From: Psychrobacter immobilis
GTDB lineage: Bacteria; Pseudomonadota; Gammaproteobacteria; Pseudomonadales; Moraxellaceae
DNA length: 64,000 bases
Reading direction: 5' to 3'
Assembly: GCF_904846285.1 (NCBI RefSeq)
Contig: NZ_CAJHAD010000003.1
Coordinates: 62,001-126,000, forward strand
This document shows positions 37,083 to 47,389 of this stretch, piece by piece. The translations under genes and the position numbers were made by a program. Below the pieces are notes generated by a model that was not told the origin of the DNA, searched no databases, and saw only the letters and a program-made list of their open reading frames with translations. Positions within the stretch are counted from its first letter, which is position 1; every line of letters begins with the position of its first letter.

Positions 37083-40000
37083 GTGCCCTTGTTATATTCT
37101 CCGCTTTACCAAAGCATCCGTTTGATTTTATTTGGCGCCTTAAGCTTATCTAGCTTGACTGTCAGCGCCGCTATTAATAGTAATGATGCACAGATAAATA
37201 CGCAGACCACTGAGCCGTCAGCGGTTAACAGTGCTAGCGCCTATGAGCCAAAAGTAGCCGCTGACGTCAATAACGATCTCAATAACAACATTAATAGCGT
37301 CAATCAAGACATCAGTTATCAAAAGGTACAAAAGCAAAATTCTGGCTTTGATAATGCTTTAGATAGTAACACTATCGATATCACGGAAATTAATGACAAT
37401 ATTAATGCAACTGATAATAATCAAAATAATGCCGCTGCGCCAGTAAATAGTACTGCTACAGCTGAAACTAAAGCCGATAACCGCCAGGTTAACGACAGTG
37501 ATGAAAGTATTCAAGAAATTCTCAGACGCTTGGCAGAATTTTATGAATTAACGCCTGAAACTGATCCTGCAACGTTAAATAATAATAGCAATGCTAATGT
37601 AGCAGATAACAACCAAAATGATATTCAAAATACGTTTACCGCGCGAACCATTCCGGCGGTAGGCAACGACTTAAAGCTGCTACCAAATAGCGTCGATAGC
37701 GCCCAACGCTGTGAAGGTCAATGGGTTTACCCAAAGAAAAATCCCAATTATCAGCGAGCAGTCAATGAAACCGGTGCAAGCAACGGTCAGCCAGCACCCA
37801 ATCTAAATGGCATTCCCAACAATCAAGCACCGCTGTTTGCAGAATCTGACTATGGCTACTATGATAATGTCGATTATGCTGAGCTATCAGGTAATGTGAT
37901 TGTTGATCAAGGTACCCAGCATATCGAAGCGGACAAAATTATTATAGACTTGAATAACAATGTAGCAGCCGCGCAAGGTAAAGTGATGTTTACTGATCAA
38001 GCTACGGGAAATAGCAATGCATCTTCTATTCAATCCCATGCTGGCAATGTTCAAAATAGCAGACCTCACAACAACAATATTCAAAATAATACTGCAAGCC
38101 TCACTGATAAAGCCTCAAAAGGTGGACTTATCGGTGTCGCAGACAGCTTAAATTATAATACTGAGACTGGGCAATCAACCGCTAGCGATGTCGCTTTTGC
38201 TAGCGTAGAATTACAAGCACATGGCTATGCCAAGCGCCTAAATCGACCTAATGAGACACAGTACGAGCTCGACGAAGTCATGTTCAGCACCTGCCCGCCC
38301 ACCAATCGTAAATGGCAGTTTGATGCCAAAAGTATCGACTTAGATACGGAAACGGGTCGCGGTGAAGCTTATAATACGACTTTTCGTATTGCCGATGTGC
38401 CGGTATTCTATTTACCCTATTTTAACTTTCCTATAGACGATCGGCGCAGTAGTGGGTTTTTATTACCTAGCGCTAGTATCAGTAGTGAAAGCGGGCTTGA
38501 AGTTGACGTACCCTACTACTTTAATTTAGCGCCAAACTATGATGCAACCCTTAATACCCACGTATATACCAACCGTAACCCCATGCTCTCAGGTGAGTTT
38601 CGCTATTTGACTGAAGAGTATGGCGAAGGTATTTTTAACGGCTCATATCTGGCTAATGATAAAAAGTATGACGGCGAAGATCGCAGCAGCTTATTTTATG
38701 ATCATTATTGGGCATCTAAGAGCATTCCGCGCTTAAGTGGCGATGCAAAATATAGCTACGTATCTGATGCAGACTATCTCAACGACTTTGATAGTTTAGG
38801 TTTATCAGATAACACCTTAAACCTACCACGCCGTGCACGGGTGAATTATTATAATGACTATGTCAATGGTGAGCTAAAGGTAGAAACTTTCCAAACGCTG
38901 GATGCCATTACCAATAATGGACAACCATTACAGGATAAAGATAAACCTTACTCGCGTCTGCCGCAGCTCACACTGGACTATCGTCTGCCATGGGCAAAAA
39001 GCTTTGATATCACAGGGGTAAGTGATACCGCTTATTTTAAAAAGTCTATCGATGATGGTTCTGAAAATGAAAAAAGTGGTACGCGAATTTATAATAAGCT
39101 CAGCGCTGTTTACCCTATGGAAAAATCTTGGGGTTATATCAAGCCCAAGCTCAGCTTACAGCATCTTTATACCTCTTATGATGAAGACAGTTTAGCAGAT
39201 AACGATCTTAATAAAGACGATGGTAGCCAATCGGTATTTGTACCGCAAGCCAGTATTGACGCCGGCTTACACTTTTATCAAGCAGGCTCACCTTTTGGCG
39301 CGTTTGATGATACTTTGGGTGGTTATCGATTACTCAGTCCGCGCTTAAAATACACCTACTCGCCGTATAAAGATCAAAATGAGATTCCTAACTTTAATAC
39401 CCGTATTGCCTCTATCAATTACGAGCAACTGTTTTCTGATAGTTGGTTTTTAGGACATGACCGTTTGCAAGATTTGCATGCTTTTACACCGGGTATTAAT
39501 TATCGTTACATCGACGCAACGGGTGTGACACGTTTTGATGGTAGTATCGCAGAGCAGTTTTATATCGACGATGGGCGTGTGACCCTTGATGACGAAAAAC
39601 CTGTATTAACTTCATCGTCTTCAGGAATGGTATGGGATACGAGTACTCAGCCTTATAACAACGTCTGGATCGATATGAGCGGTGCGCTTACTAATAACTA
39701 TGATTTAAACTACATTACTACTGAGCTACGTTATCAGCCATCTGATAACAGCTTATTTAACGTCGGTTTTGTGAAGCGTATGCGTGATGAAAATACTGAC
39801 CAATTACCTTTGTCAGCGTTTACTGCCTCAGCGGTTTTTCCTATCAATAATAACTGGCGCGTCTTGGCGCAAGGTCAGTATGACTATAATCGTGATAAGA
39901 TGCTCGATTCGTTAATTGGTGTCGATTATGAGAATTGCTGTTTTGGTTTTGCCGTTTACGGTCGTCGTTACTATAATGATTTAAATATCAAAGACAAACC

Positions 40001-40124
40001 GACGCAAGCGATTATGGCTGAAATCAGACTTAGTGGTCTTGGTAGCGGTAGCAGTCGTTTAACGCGCTTACTTTCTGACAAAGTGTTAGGATTTGAGCCC
40101 GTTCAAAGCGCCTGGAAGGATTAA
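37083..40124 (+). CDS. lptD: LPS-assembly protein LptD
   Basis: Outer-membrane barrel that with LptE places LPS in the outer leaflet. 1013 residues; E. coli LptD has 784. It starts with GTG at 37083: a stop lies in frame at 37059 and only this start retains the signal peptide (SIRLILFGALSLSSLTVSAA). Shine-Dalgarno pairing is weak. Residues about 27-205 are Asn/Asp-rich and look disordered. Four Cys, C210, C404, C952 and C953, match the two-plus-two disulfide pattern of E. coli LptD. The OstA/beta-jellyroll part (YAELSGNVIVDQGTQHIEAD) is interrupted by another Asn-rich loop near residue 310-340. The barrel domain starts after YLPYFNFPIDDRRSSGFLLP. surA follows after 195 bases, the usual order. 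Confidence 0.96.
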   Translation: MPLLYSPLYQSIRLILFGALSLSSLTVSAAINSNDAQINTQTTEPSAVNSASAYEPKVAADVNNDLNNNINSVNQDISYQKVQKQNSGFDNALDSNTIDITEINDNINATDNNQNNAAAPVNSTATAETKADNRQVNDSDESIQEILRRLAEFYELTPETDPATLNNNSNANVADNNQNDIQNTFTARTIPAVGNDLKLLPNSVDSAQRCEGQWVYPKKNPNYQRAVNETGASNGQPAPNLNGIPNNQAPLFAESDYGYYDNVDYAELSGNVIVDQGTQHIEADKIIIDLNNNVAAAQGKVMFTDQATGNSNASSIQSHAGNVQNSRPHNNNIQNNTASLTDKASKGGLIGVADSLNYNTETGQSTASDVAFASVELQAHGYAKRLNRPNETQYELDEVMFSTCPPTNRKWQFDAKSIDLDTETGRGEAYNTTFRIADVPVFYLPYFNFPIDDRRSSGFLLPSASISSESGLEVDVPYYFNLAPNYDATLNTHVYTNRNPMLSGEFRYLTEEYGEGIFNGSYLANDKKYDGEDRSSLFYDHYWASKSIPRLSGDAKYSYVSDADYLNDFDSLGLSDNTLNLPRRARVNYYNDYVNGELKVETFQTLDAITNNGQPLQDKDKPYSRLPQLTLDYRLPWAKSFDITGVSDTAYFKKSIDDGSENEKSGTRIYNKLSAVYPMEKSWGYIKPKLSLQHLYTSYDEDSLADNDLNKDDGSQSVFVPQASIDAGLHFYQAGSPFGAFDDTLGGYRLLSPRLKYTYSPYKDQNEIPNFNTRIASINYEQLFSDSWFLGHDRLQDLHAFTPGINYRYIDATGVTRFDGSIAEQFYIDDGRVTLDDEKPVLTSSSSGMVWDTSTQPYNNVWIDMSGALTNNYDLNYITTELRYQPSDNSLFNVGFVKRMRDENTDQLPLSAFTASAVFPINNNWRVLAQGQYDYNRDKMLDSLIGVDYENCCFGFAVYGRRYYNDLNIKDKPTQAIMAEIRLSGLGSGSSRLTRLLSDKVLGFEPVQSAWKD

Positions 40125-40320
40125 TAAAGTATCGTTTATACGATTAGATTAACGTATGATTGATGGCGTTATTTATAGAGTAGTATTTGTGCTATAACAG
40201 CATATAACAGTGTTTGCACCCTATTTATTATAGACAACCTTAGCCGCTACTTTAATTAAGAGTATCGTCAATAGGCTTAACTGATTACCATCCGATGCAA
40301 TGACATTGATGAGGAGCATC

Positions 40321-41730
40321 ATGAGATTTTTTTCTTTACGTCAAACCAGCCGAGCTGTATTAGTTGCTATGAGTGTGACTGGTGCTATTGCCCTAAGCCT
40401 TAGTGTGCAAGCAGCGACCGTTAAGCCTGCAAAAGCGCAAGCCTCTCAAGCGAATGTCGCAGCTGGACAAAATAGCGTGAATCGTTTGACGCCTGCCAAT
40501 AGTACAGACGGCATCATTGCATTGGTCAATGAAAATGCGATCTTAAAAAGTGATTTAATCGCTGCTATTGCGCAAACCCAAGCACGTGCGCAAGCGGCTG
40601 GCGAACCGATTGTCAATTCAGCCCAGCTGCAGTCTGAAGTATTAAACGCCCTTATCTTGCGTGAATTACAGCTAACTATGGTCAAACGTGTTGGCTTAAA
40701 TCCTGATGAAGCAGCCATCAATCAACGCTTGGCTCAAATTGCCCAAGCGGAAGGACTAAATAGCATTGGTGAGCTACAGCAACGATTGGACGCTACAAAA
40801 CCAGGTAGCTATGCCACCCTACGTGCTCAATTGATTGAAGATGCGGCTATCCAAGCTTTGCAACAACGCCAGATATCTAGCCGCGTGCGTATTAGTGAGC
40901 AAGATATCGATGCCTTTTTGGCATCCCCTGAAGCTAAGCGCTTAAGTCAAAGCGAATATCAAACTGTCCATGTTCGTATCCCCTATATGGATGATTACAG
41001 CCGCTTATCAGAAGCTCAGCGTAATGAGGCGCTAAAAGTCGCCCAACGTCTACGTACACGATTACAAGCACCAAATGTTGATGTAACAGAAGCTATCGCA
41101 GCAAGTCAAGGCAGCTATCCTATTCAGTTGCAAGGTGGCGACATGGGTTTCCATAAAGCAGCAGCTTTACCGACTGAACTGGCAAGCGAAATCACCAAGC
41201 TTGAGGTCGGCGCAGTGAGCGCGCCACTCATAACCCCTGAAGGCATTGATATTATTAAACTAGCTGATAAAAAATCCAGTGATACCATGCTAGTACCGCA
41301 GTGGCATACGCGTCATATCTTAGTCAAAGTCGATGAGTTGCAAACAGATGCGCTTGCTGAACAAAAAATCAATGACCTCTATGCCCAATTACGTAGTGGC
41401 GCTGATTTTGCTGGTTTAGCCTCGACTTATTCAGATGATCCCGGCTCAGCAGGACGCGGTGGCGATTTGGATTGGGTTGGTGAAGAGCAAATGATCGGTC
41501 CGTTTGAAGCGATGATGAAAAATACCGCGGTCGGCGATTATTCTGCACCATTCAAAACGCAATTTGGTTGGCATATCTTAAAAGTTGAAGGTAAGCGTCA
41601 ACAAGATGTCAGCGATGAGTACCGTCGTAATATGGCACGCCAAGCGCTATATCAGCGTCTTGCCCCACAAGCCAAAGAAGACTGGCTACAAGAACTACGC
41701 GCCGGCGCTTACATTCAAGTACTTGGTTAG
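40321..41730 (+). CDS. surA: Periplasmic chaperone and prolyl isomerase SurA
   Basis: Escorts outer-membrane proteins through the periplasm to the Bam complex. From the ATG at 40321 (AGGAG four bases upstream; the frame itself opens at 40300) it has 469 residues. The signal peptide ends in LSLSVQA-AT. The SurA N-domain follows (IIALVNENAILKSDL), then two parvulin domains: P1 about 205-310 (YQTVHVRIPYMDDYSRL, degenerate) and P2 about 330-430 (WHTRHILVKVDEL, SDDPGSAGRGGDLDWV, FGWHILKVEGKRQQD). P2 retains the usual active-site pattern. pdxA and ksgA, which often follow surA, are absent. Confidence 0.95.
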   Translation: MRFFSLRQTSRAVLVAMSVTGAIALSLSVQAATVKPAKAQASQANVAAGQNSVNRLTPANSTDGIIALVNENAILKSDLIAAIAQTQARAQAAGEPIVNSAQLQSEVLNALILRELQLTMVKRVGLNPDEAAINQRLAQIAQAEGLNSIGELQQRLDATKPGSYATLRAQLIEDAAIQALQQRQISSRVRISEQDIDAFLASPEAKRLSQSEYQTVHVRIPYMDDYSRLSEAQRNEALKVAQRLRTRLQAPNVDVTEAIAASQGSYPIQLQGGDMGFHKAAALPTELASEITKLEVGAVSAPLITPEGIDIIKLADKKSSDTMLVPQWHTRHILVKVDELQTDALAEQKINDLYAQLRSGADFAGLASTYSDDPGSAGRGGDLDWVGEEQMIGPFEAMMKNTAVGDYSAPFKTQFGWHILKVEGKRQQDVSDEYRRNMARQALYQRLAPQAKEDWLQELRAGAYIQVLG

Positions 41731-41777
41731 TTAGTATTAAGTTAACCAAATATTAGTTAAAGTATTTTATAAAGAAG

Positions 41778-41806
41778 GGTATATGCCAATGCATATGCCT
41801 TTTTTT
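41778..41806 (+). terminator. Terminator after surA
   Basis: GGTATATGC pairs with GCATATGCC (one G-T) around CAAT, followed by seven T. Confidence 0.85.
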
Positions 41807-41925
41807 AATCTGGATCATTTGTTAAAAGTACGATTGTTTATGAGATAAGTTCTACCTTGGAGTTTTAATCCGTTAACGCCTCTATTAACAGTTGCAAAAA
41901 GCTTTAAATATATATAGAAATCACA

Positions 41926-41967
41926 AACAAAGAAAAGCCCCGAACCTAGGGCGATGGGTTCAGGGCT
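41926..41967 (-). terminator. Minus-strand hairpin with T tract, possible 3' end of a small RNA
   Basis: On the minus strand AGCCCTGAACC and GGTTCGGGGCT form an 11-base stem with one mismatch, followed by TTTCTTTGTTTG. It lies about 280 bases beyond the stop of the EEP gene, so it ends either a long 3' UTR or a separate transcript. Confidence 0.6.
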
Positions 41968-42162
41968 ATGGCGTTTCATATTGTTGTTATTGTCTCTTCC
42001 GTGTTGACTCATCCTAAGTCATAAACAGTAACTTATAAGACAGCGGGCTGACCTGTGCTTTTATGGCTACTGTCTCAACACTGCATCCTTGCGTATCCTT
42101 GTGTTGATGGTTGTATTCTAGGCCAATTTATGCGAGACGACTAGAGGCTAAAGACCTTATTT

Positions 42163-42197
42163 GACGTAAGCATTTGCTTACGTCGCAAGTGCTTTTT
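42163..42197 (+). other. Two mutually exclusive hairpins
   Basis: GACGTAAGC/GCTTACGTC (42163-42184) is a perfect nine-base stem. An overlapping stem, AAGCATTTGC/GCAAGTGCTT (42168-42194, one G-T), is followed by T and resembles a plus-strand terminator. They share bases and cannot form together. Confidence 0.6.
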
Positions 42198-42243
42198 ATC
42201 AGCATTTTATCTAGATACTACAACCTTCTTAGCAATCGCTCTT

Positions 42244-43362
42244 CTATTCTGCTTCTGCGTGCTCTTTTGATACTTTGCAGCCTTCCTTCTTGCCGGCTTC
42301 AATGGTGTTTTTTGCCTCTTTGACATCCTCTGCTTTTTCGGTGGGCGCATTGTCTTCTTGTTTACTCGCCTGCTCTGGCTCATATTGTAGGGTCGTCATT
42401 ACCGGAAAGTGATCAGAGCCAATAGACGGCATGCGCTTGATATCGACCACCGTAAAACAAGCACTATGGAAAATGTGGTCTAATGCCCAGCGTAAAAATG
42501 GGTACTTAACGTGAAAGGTATTGATAAAATGCCGTCCGATACGTGGGTCTAGCAAGCCTGAAATACGCTGAAAACGACGGGTGGTTTTTGACCAAGCAAC
42601 ATCGTTTAAATCACCCGCCAATATAGCGGTTTGGTTATTCTCTTTAATATGTTTTCCAACCATCAGTAGCTCAGCATCACGGGTCGTAGATTTATCCGCT
42701 TCTGTCGGACTGGGTGGCATTGGGTGTAAGCAGTAAAGCCAAATGATTTGTCCGCCTTGCAAGCGCATCTGTGTATGAATAGAAGGTATGTCATCAATAA
42801 TCAAATACTTCACTTCAGGATTTATCAGCTCAAGCTTGGAATACAGGTGCATCCCGTATAGATTGTCTAATGGCACTTTTACCGTATACGGATAATCCGC
42901 TTCAATTTGATTGAGCGCTGTTTCCCATTTCTCATCCGTCTCTAAAGTAATTAAGATATCGGGTTTTTTGTCTTTGACCAACTCAGCCAGTTTTTGGGTT
43001 TCATCATTCGGCGTCAATACATTTGAGACCATGATTTTTAACTGACACTCCTGAACTTCCGGCTTATCAACGGCGTTTTTTACTTCTTTTTTCCACAGTT
43101 TGGTATAGGGCAATACCATACGCAGCTGAAAGGCTAAAGTAATGCTCAAAACGATAAATAGCAGCCACTGCCCCAGTTGCCATTCTGTGCCAAATACCAG
43201 CATACTAACCCATGCAATGATACCCAATATCATAATTTGAATACGTGGAAACTCAACACCGCGCACCCACCAATGATCAAGTGGTAACCAGCCCCAAATG
43301 GTGACAAATGCGATTAGTCCCGCCAACCACTGTGCGCCATAATATAATAGGGAGAAATCCAT
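42244..43362 (-). CDS. Membrane-anchored endonuclease/exonuclease/phosphatase-family protein
   Basis: 372 residues. The N-terminus has two or three hydrophobic helices (about 5-85: LLYYGAQWLAGLIAFVTIWG, then IQIMILGIIAWVSMLVFG and WLLFIVLSITLAF). The EEP catalytic fold follows: MVSNVLTPNDE, LITLETDEKWE (metal-binding Glu), AILAGDLNDVAWS, WALDHIFHS and GSDHFPVMT with the catalytic Asp-His. The C-terminal 35 residues are charged (Lys/Glu). The substrate of this membrane-bound EEP group is not known; phosphodiesters of nucleic acid or phospholipid are both possible. No good Shine-Dalgarno. Stands alone. Confidence 0.85.
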   Translation of the reverse strand: MDFSLLYYGAQWLAGLIAFVTIWGWLPLDHWWVRGVEFPRIQIMILGIIAWVSMLVFGTEWQLGQWLLFIVLSITLAFQLRMVLPYTKLWKKEVKNAVDKPEVQECQLKIMVSNVLTPNDETQKLAELVKDKKPDILITLETDEKWETALNQIEADYPYTVKVPLDNLYGMHLYSKLELINPEVKYLIIDDIPSIHTQMRLQGGQIIWLYCLHPMPPSPTEADKSTTRDAELLMVGKHIKENNQTAILAGDLNDVAWSKTTRRFQRISGLLDPRIGRHFINTFHVKYPFLRWALDHIFHSACFTVVDIKRMPSIGSDHFPVMTTLQYEPEQASKQEDNAPTEKAEDVKEAKNTIEAGKKEGCKVSKEHAEAE

Positions 43363-43849
43363 AATATGTATCGACCGTTTATTAAATGAATGGCTAAGCC
43401 AATGATGGTATTGATTAATTGTTTTTACTAACTGATATTAAATTTATTTAATGTCTTTGCTATCCAAATTGTCGATATTTAAACTTTTAATATCAACGTT
43501 AATAGCCGCTGCTTACTTTAGCATTTCATGACAGCAGCGCCTACTATTGAAGATAAATTACGTTATAGTCACTATAAAAAGTTACAATCTAAACCTCTCG
43601 TTAGAATATGAACCTATTAATAGATCACCCTTTTACTAAGTAACTATTTCCATAAGTAGTCAGCTGCAGATTGGATAGCAAATCTGACTGGCATCGTTAA
43701 CCAATCCATCACTCAATGTTATAATGAACATAGCGATAAGTGTATGAAAAACCCTGAAAGTTCTCTAAAAAACCTTGCTTTTTAGGGCTATTCACGGCAT
43801 TGTTATCGGTTGACGATGCAACAATTTATTGTAAAAAGGATTAAGTTTC
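43363..43849. other. Divergent region between the EEP gene and asd
   Basis: Holds the asd promoter (43697-43725) and a roughly 115-base asd leader with CTAAAAA/TTTTTAG (43761-43788) as a weak hairpin. No gene seen. Confidence 0.5.
43697..43725 (+). promoter_or_regulatory. asd promoter
   Basis: TTAACC, 17-base spacer, TATAAT preceded by TG-n (extended -10, TGTTATAAT). The start would be about 115 bases before the asd ATG. Confidence 0.6.
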
Positions 43850-44983
43850 ATGAGTAATTTAACAGTAGGGTTGGTAGGCTGGCGCGGTATGGTCGGGTCA
43901 GTATTAATAGAGCGTATGCGTGAAGAAAAAGACTTTGACGTTATGACACCGGTGTTTTTTTCAACCAGTAACGCGGGCGGCGACGCACCAAGCTTTGATG
44001 GTATCAAGACCAGCCAACTAAAAGATGCTCATGATATTGAAGCACTTGCTGCTTGTGATGTGATTATTACTTGCCAAGGTGGCGATTACACCTCAAAGGT
44101 TCATCAACCACTTCGTGATAGCGGTTGGACTGGCTACTGGATTGATGCGGCAAGTACCTTACGCATGGAAGACGACAGCATCATCATTCTTGATCCTGTT
44201 AACCGCAGCGTCATCGATAGTGCGCTTGCAAATGGTAAAAAAGACTTTATCGGCGGTAACTGCACCGTGTCACTGATGCTAATGGCTATCGGTGAGCTGT
44301 TTAATAAAGGCTGGGTCGAATGGGTCAGCGCCATGACGTATCAAGCAGCAAGTGGCTCTGGTGCCAACAACATGCGCGAGTTAATCGAAGGCATGGGCGT
44401 ACTCCATGATGCCGTCAAAGATGAGCTTGCCAATCCTGCCAGCGCCATCCTTGAGATTGATAAAAAAATCGCCCAGACTCAGCGCTCAGATAGTTTCCCT
44501 AAACAATACTTTGGTGTCCCATTAGCGGGTAGTTTAATTCCTTATATCGACGCGCAATTGGAAAATAAACAATCTCGTGAAGAATGGAAAGGTGGCGTTG
44601 AAACCAATAAAATCCTTGGCAATTCTGAAGCAGATAAGATTGCTATCGACGGCATGTGTGTCCGCGTTGGTGCCATGCGTTGTCATGCACAAGGCTTAAC
44701 GATTAAGCTTAAAAAAGACATTCCATTAGAAGAAATTGAAGCGGCATTGAAGAATAGCGGTAATGAATGGCTAGACGTGGTGGAAGACGATAAAGAAGCC
44801 ACTATGAACCGTTTGACGCCCGTAGCCGTGACTGGTACTTTGACGGTTGCATTAGGACGCCTGCGTAAGCTGAATATGGGACCTGAATACCTCGGCGCGT
44901 TCACTGTCGGCGACCAGCTGTTATGGGGCGCAGCAGAGCCATTACGTCGTATGCTCAATATCATCCGTGAGCAAAACTGCTAA
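43850..44983 (+). CDS. asd: Aspartate-semialdehyde dehydrogenase
   Basis: Reduces aspartyl phosphate to aspartate semialdehyde, the branch point to lysine, diaminopimelate, threonine and methionine. The N-terminal [20 protein letters not shown] binds NADP; the catalytic Cys is C138 in [14 protein letters not shown]; the substrate domain has [15 protein letters not shown] and [17 protein letters not shown]. 377 residues, the E. coli-type enzyme. AAGGA precedes the ATG by nine bases. Monocistronic, ended by a terminator. Confidence 0.97.
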   Translation: MSNLTVGLVGWRGMVGSVLIERMREEKDFDVMTPVFFSTSNAGGDAPSFDGIKTSQLKDAHDIEALAACDVIITCQGGDYTSKVHQPLRDSGWTGYWIDAASTLRMEDDSIIILDPVNRSVIDSALANGKKDFIGGNCTVSLMLMAIGELFNKGWVEWVSAMTYQAASGSGANNMRELIEGMGVLHDAVKDELANPASAILEIDKKIAQTQRSDSFPKQYFGVPLAGSLIPYIDAQLENKQSREEWKGGVETNKILGNSEADKIAIDGMCVRVGAMRCHAQGLTIKLKKDIPLEEIEAALKNSGNEWLDVVEDDKEATMNRLTPVAVTGTLTVALGRLRKLNMGPEYLGAFTVGDQLLWGAAEPLRRMLNIIREQNC

Positions 44984-45011
44984 ATTAATGGGCTTAATCT
45001 TAAATTAAAGA

Positions 45012-45038
45012 AAGACAGCACTTGCTGTCTTTTTTTTA
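45012..45038. terminator. Terminator after asd
   Basis: AAAGACAGC / GCTGTCTTT with loop ACTT, then a run of T. On the minus strand a weaker T-rich tail follows, so it may also serve the SOUL gene. Confidence 0.9.
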
Positions 45039-45063
45039 TGGAAAAATTTTCGTTAATAATGGG

Positions 45064-45807
45064 TTATTTTGCTTGATAAGCGATCATTACTTCATTGCGG
45101 CGCATAAAAGGTAATGTCCAAGGGGGATTATAACGTGCCAGTTCTGGTGTGCCTATTATGTTTAATTTTTGCATTTGCATCCAAGACTGTAATTCTGCTG
45201 TTTTTGCAGCTACCTTTTCAGCACCAGCTAGCCCTGAGAATTTAATAACGCCATAAGTCTGCGGCGGCACTTCGATAATTGCGATGTCTGGATTATTTGG
45301 CTTCGGTAACGTTTGCATACTGTATTGGCTTGGCATAGTAAATTGTACGCGCCATTTATCATCAGTCTGCTGCTGGTGCTCTTGTTTAATAGACACTGGC
45401 GCAGTCATGGCGATTTTTTGCGATGCATTACTACCATTTTTCTTAGTTGCAGATTGCTTTGCTTCAAATTTCATGGCTACAGGCGAAGTCATACTAATCT
45501 TGCTACTCTCGCCACTCGGCGCAGTATTATTACCGAATATATAATCCGCTAATATCTTAAATCCTGCACGACTAGCCGCATCTTGATCACCAGACACCCA
45601 AGTTTGCGCCACCAGTTGACTCTCATAACGACGCAACTCAAAGTCTTCGGTCTGTTCTAGTACAGTATATTTCGGCTCTTCGGTTGCCATAGCTGCTCCT
45701 GATAGTAATAACGCACTGGTTAATAATACGCCACTTAATAGCATCCTATTCAATACCGTTCCATTTAAAAGCGAATGTTTCGATGATAGGTATGTTGCTT
45801 TGCTCAT
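45064..45807 (-). CDS. Exported SOUL-family heme-binding-like protein
   Basis: 247 residues from the ATG at 45807, which has GGAG seven bases upstream; the frame opens further up but that part has no support. A signal peptide lies at about 22-41 (MLLSGVLLTSALLLSGAAMA). The SOUL domain follows: PKYTVLEQTEDFELRRYESQ, ISMTSPVAMKFE, KIAMTAPVSI and the end RYNPPWTLPFMRRNEVMIAY. Eukaryotic and plant relatives bind heme or tetrapyrroles; the bacterial role is not settled. It lies convergent with asd. Confidence 0.9.
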   Translation of the reverse strand: MSKATYLSSKHSLLNGTVLNRMLLSGVLLTSALLLSGAAMATEEPKYTVLEQTEDFELRRYESQLVAQTWVSGDQDAASRAGFKILADYIFGNNTAPSGESSKISMTSPVAMKFEAKQSATKKNGSNASQKIAMTAPVSIKQEHQQQTDDKWRVQFTMPSQYSMQTLPKPNNPDIAIIEVPPQTYGVIKFSGLAGAEKVAAKTAELQSWMQMQKLNIIGTPELARYNPPWTLPFMRRNEVMIAYQAK

Positions 45808-46043
45808 ACTCTCTCTCCGCTGTGCAAAAAGAGTTTTCAATACTCTTAAATTTGCGGCAGTTATTCGTTTACTGTAGCAATTACTGGGCAAAGTTGTCTG
45901 TGTCTTTTAGTTATATTCCTCTAATAGAAAATACTAATTTTTAACCCTATAGTTATATGCTGAGGCTATTTTTATAATTGCTTTTACTATCTATGCAGAT
46001 TATCTGACGCATAAATATCGTAGTCCCCAAAAACGCCCGATAA

Positions 46044-46052
46044 TGCTATAAT
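46044..46052 (+). promoter_or_regulatory. Extended -10 promoter of tgt
   Basis: TGCTATAAT, a perfect extended -10, 36 bases before the tgt ATG. No good -35 is seen, as expected for this promoter type. Confidence 0.6.
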
Positions 46053-46085
46053 TAGCGTTATTTTCTTAGCTTAAATAGCGGTTAA

Positions 46086-47240
<1,155 letters not shown>

Positions 47241-47298
47241 CCATTTTTAGAGTTATTTTATCTGCGTAAGCTGCTTTAAGCTGAATACATGAAAATAG

Positions 47299-47332
47299 AA
47301 AAGGGCTTAAGATTAATCTTAAGCCCTTTTTA
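47299..47332. terminator. Bidirectional terminator between tgt and the NSS transporter gene
   Basis: A perfect 32-base palindrome centred at 47314 (each arm AAAAGGGCTTAAGATT or its complement) with T runs on both strands. Confidence 0.93.
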
Positions 47333-47389
47333 TTAGCCAACTATTAATACCGCCTAGAATATAAGCTCGTATTAATCATAGTTAATCTA

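Larger units (their letters stand above)
41731..42243. other. Structured intergenic region between surA and the EEP hydrolase
   Basis: Holds the surA terminator, a GC-rich minus-strand hairpin with a T tract, and two overlapping hairpins near 42163-42197. A 65-codon minus frame here has no Shine-Dalgarno or family signature and I do not call it. The density of structure suggests a small RNA; see findings. Confidence 0.5.

Noticed and set aside
41815-42012. 65-codon minus frame between surA and the EEP gene
   Set aside because: Its sequence runs through the GC-rich hairpin and lacks a Shine-Dalgarno and any family pattern; more likely untranslated.
43726-43849. Lysine riboswitch before asd
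   Set aside because: The leader is too short and lacks the conserved helices I would expect; only a weak A/T stem is visible.
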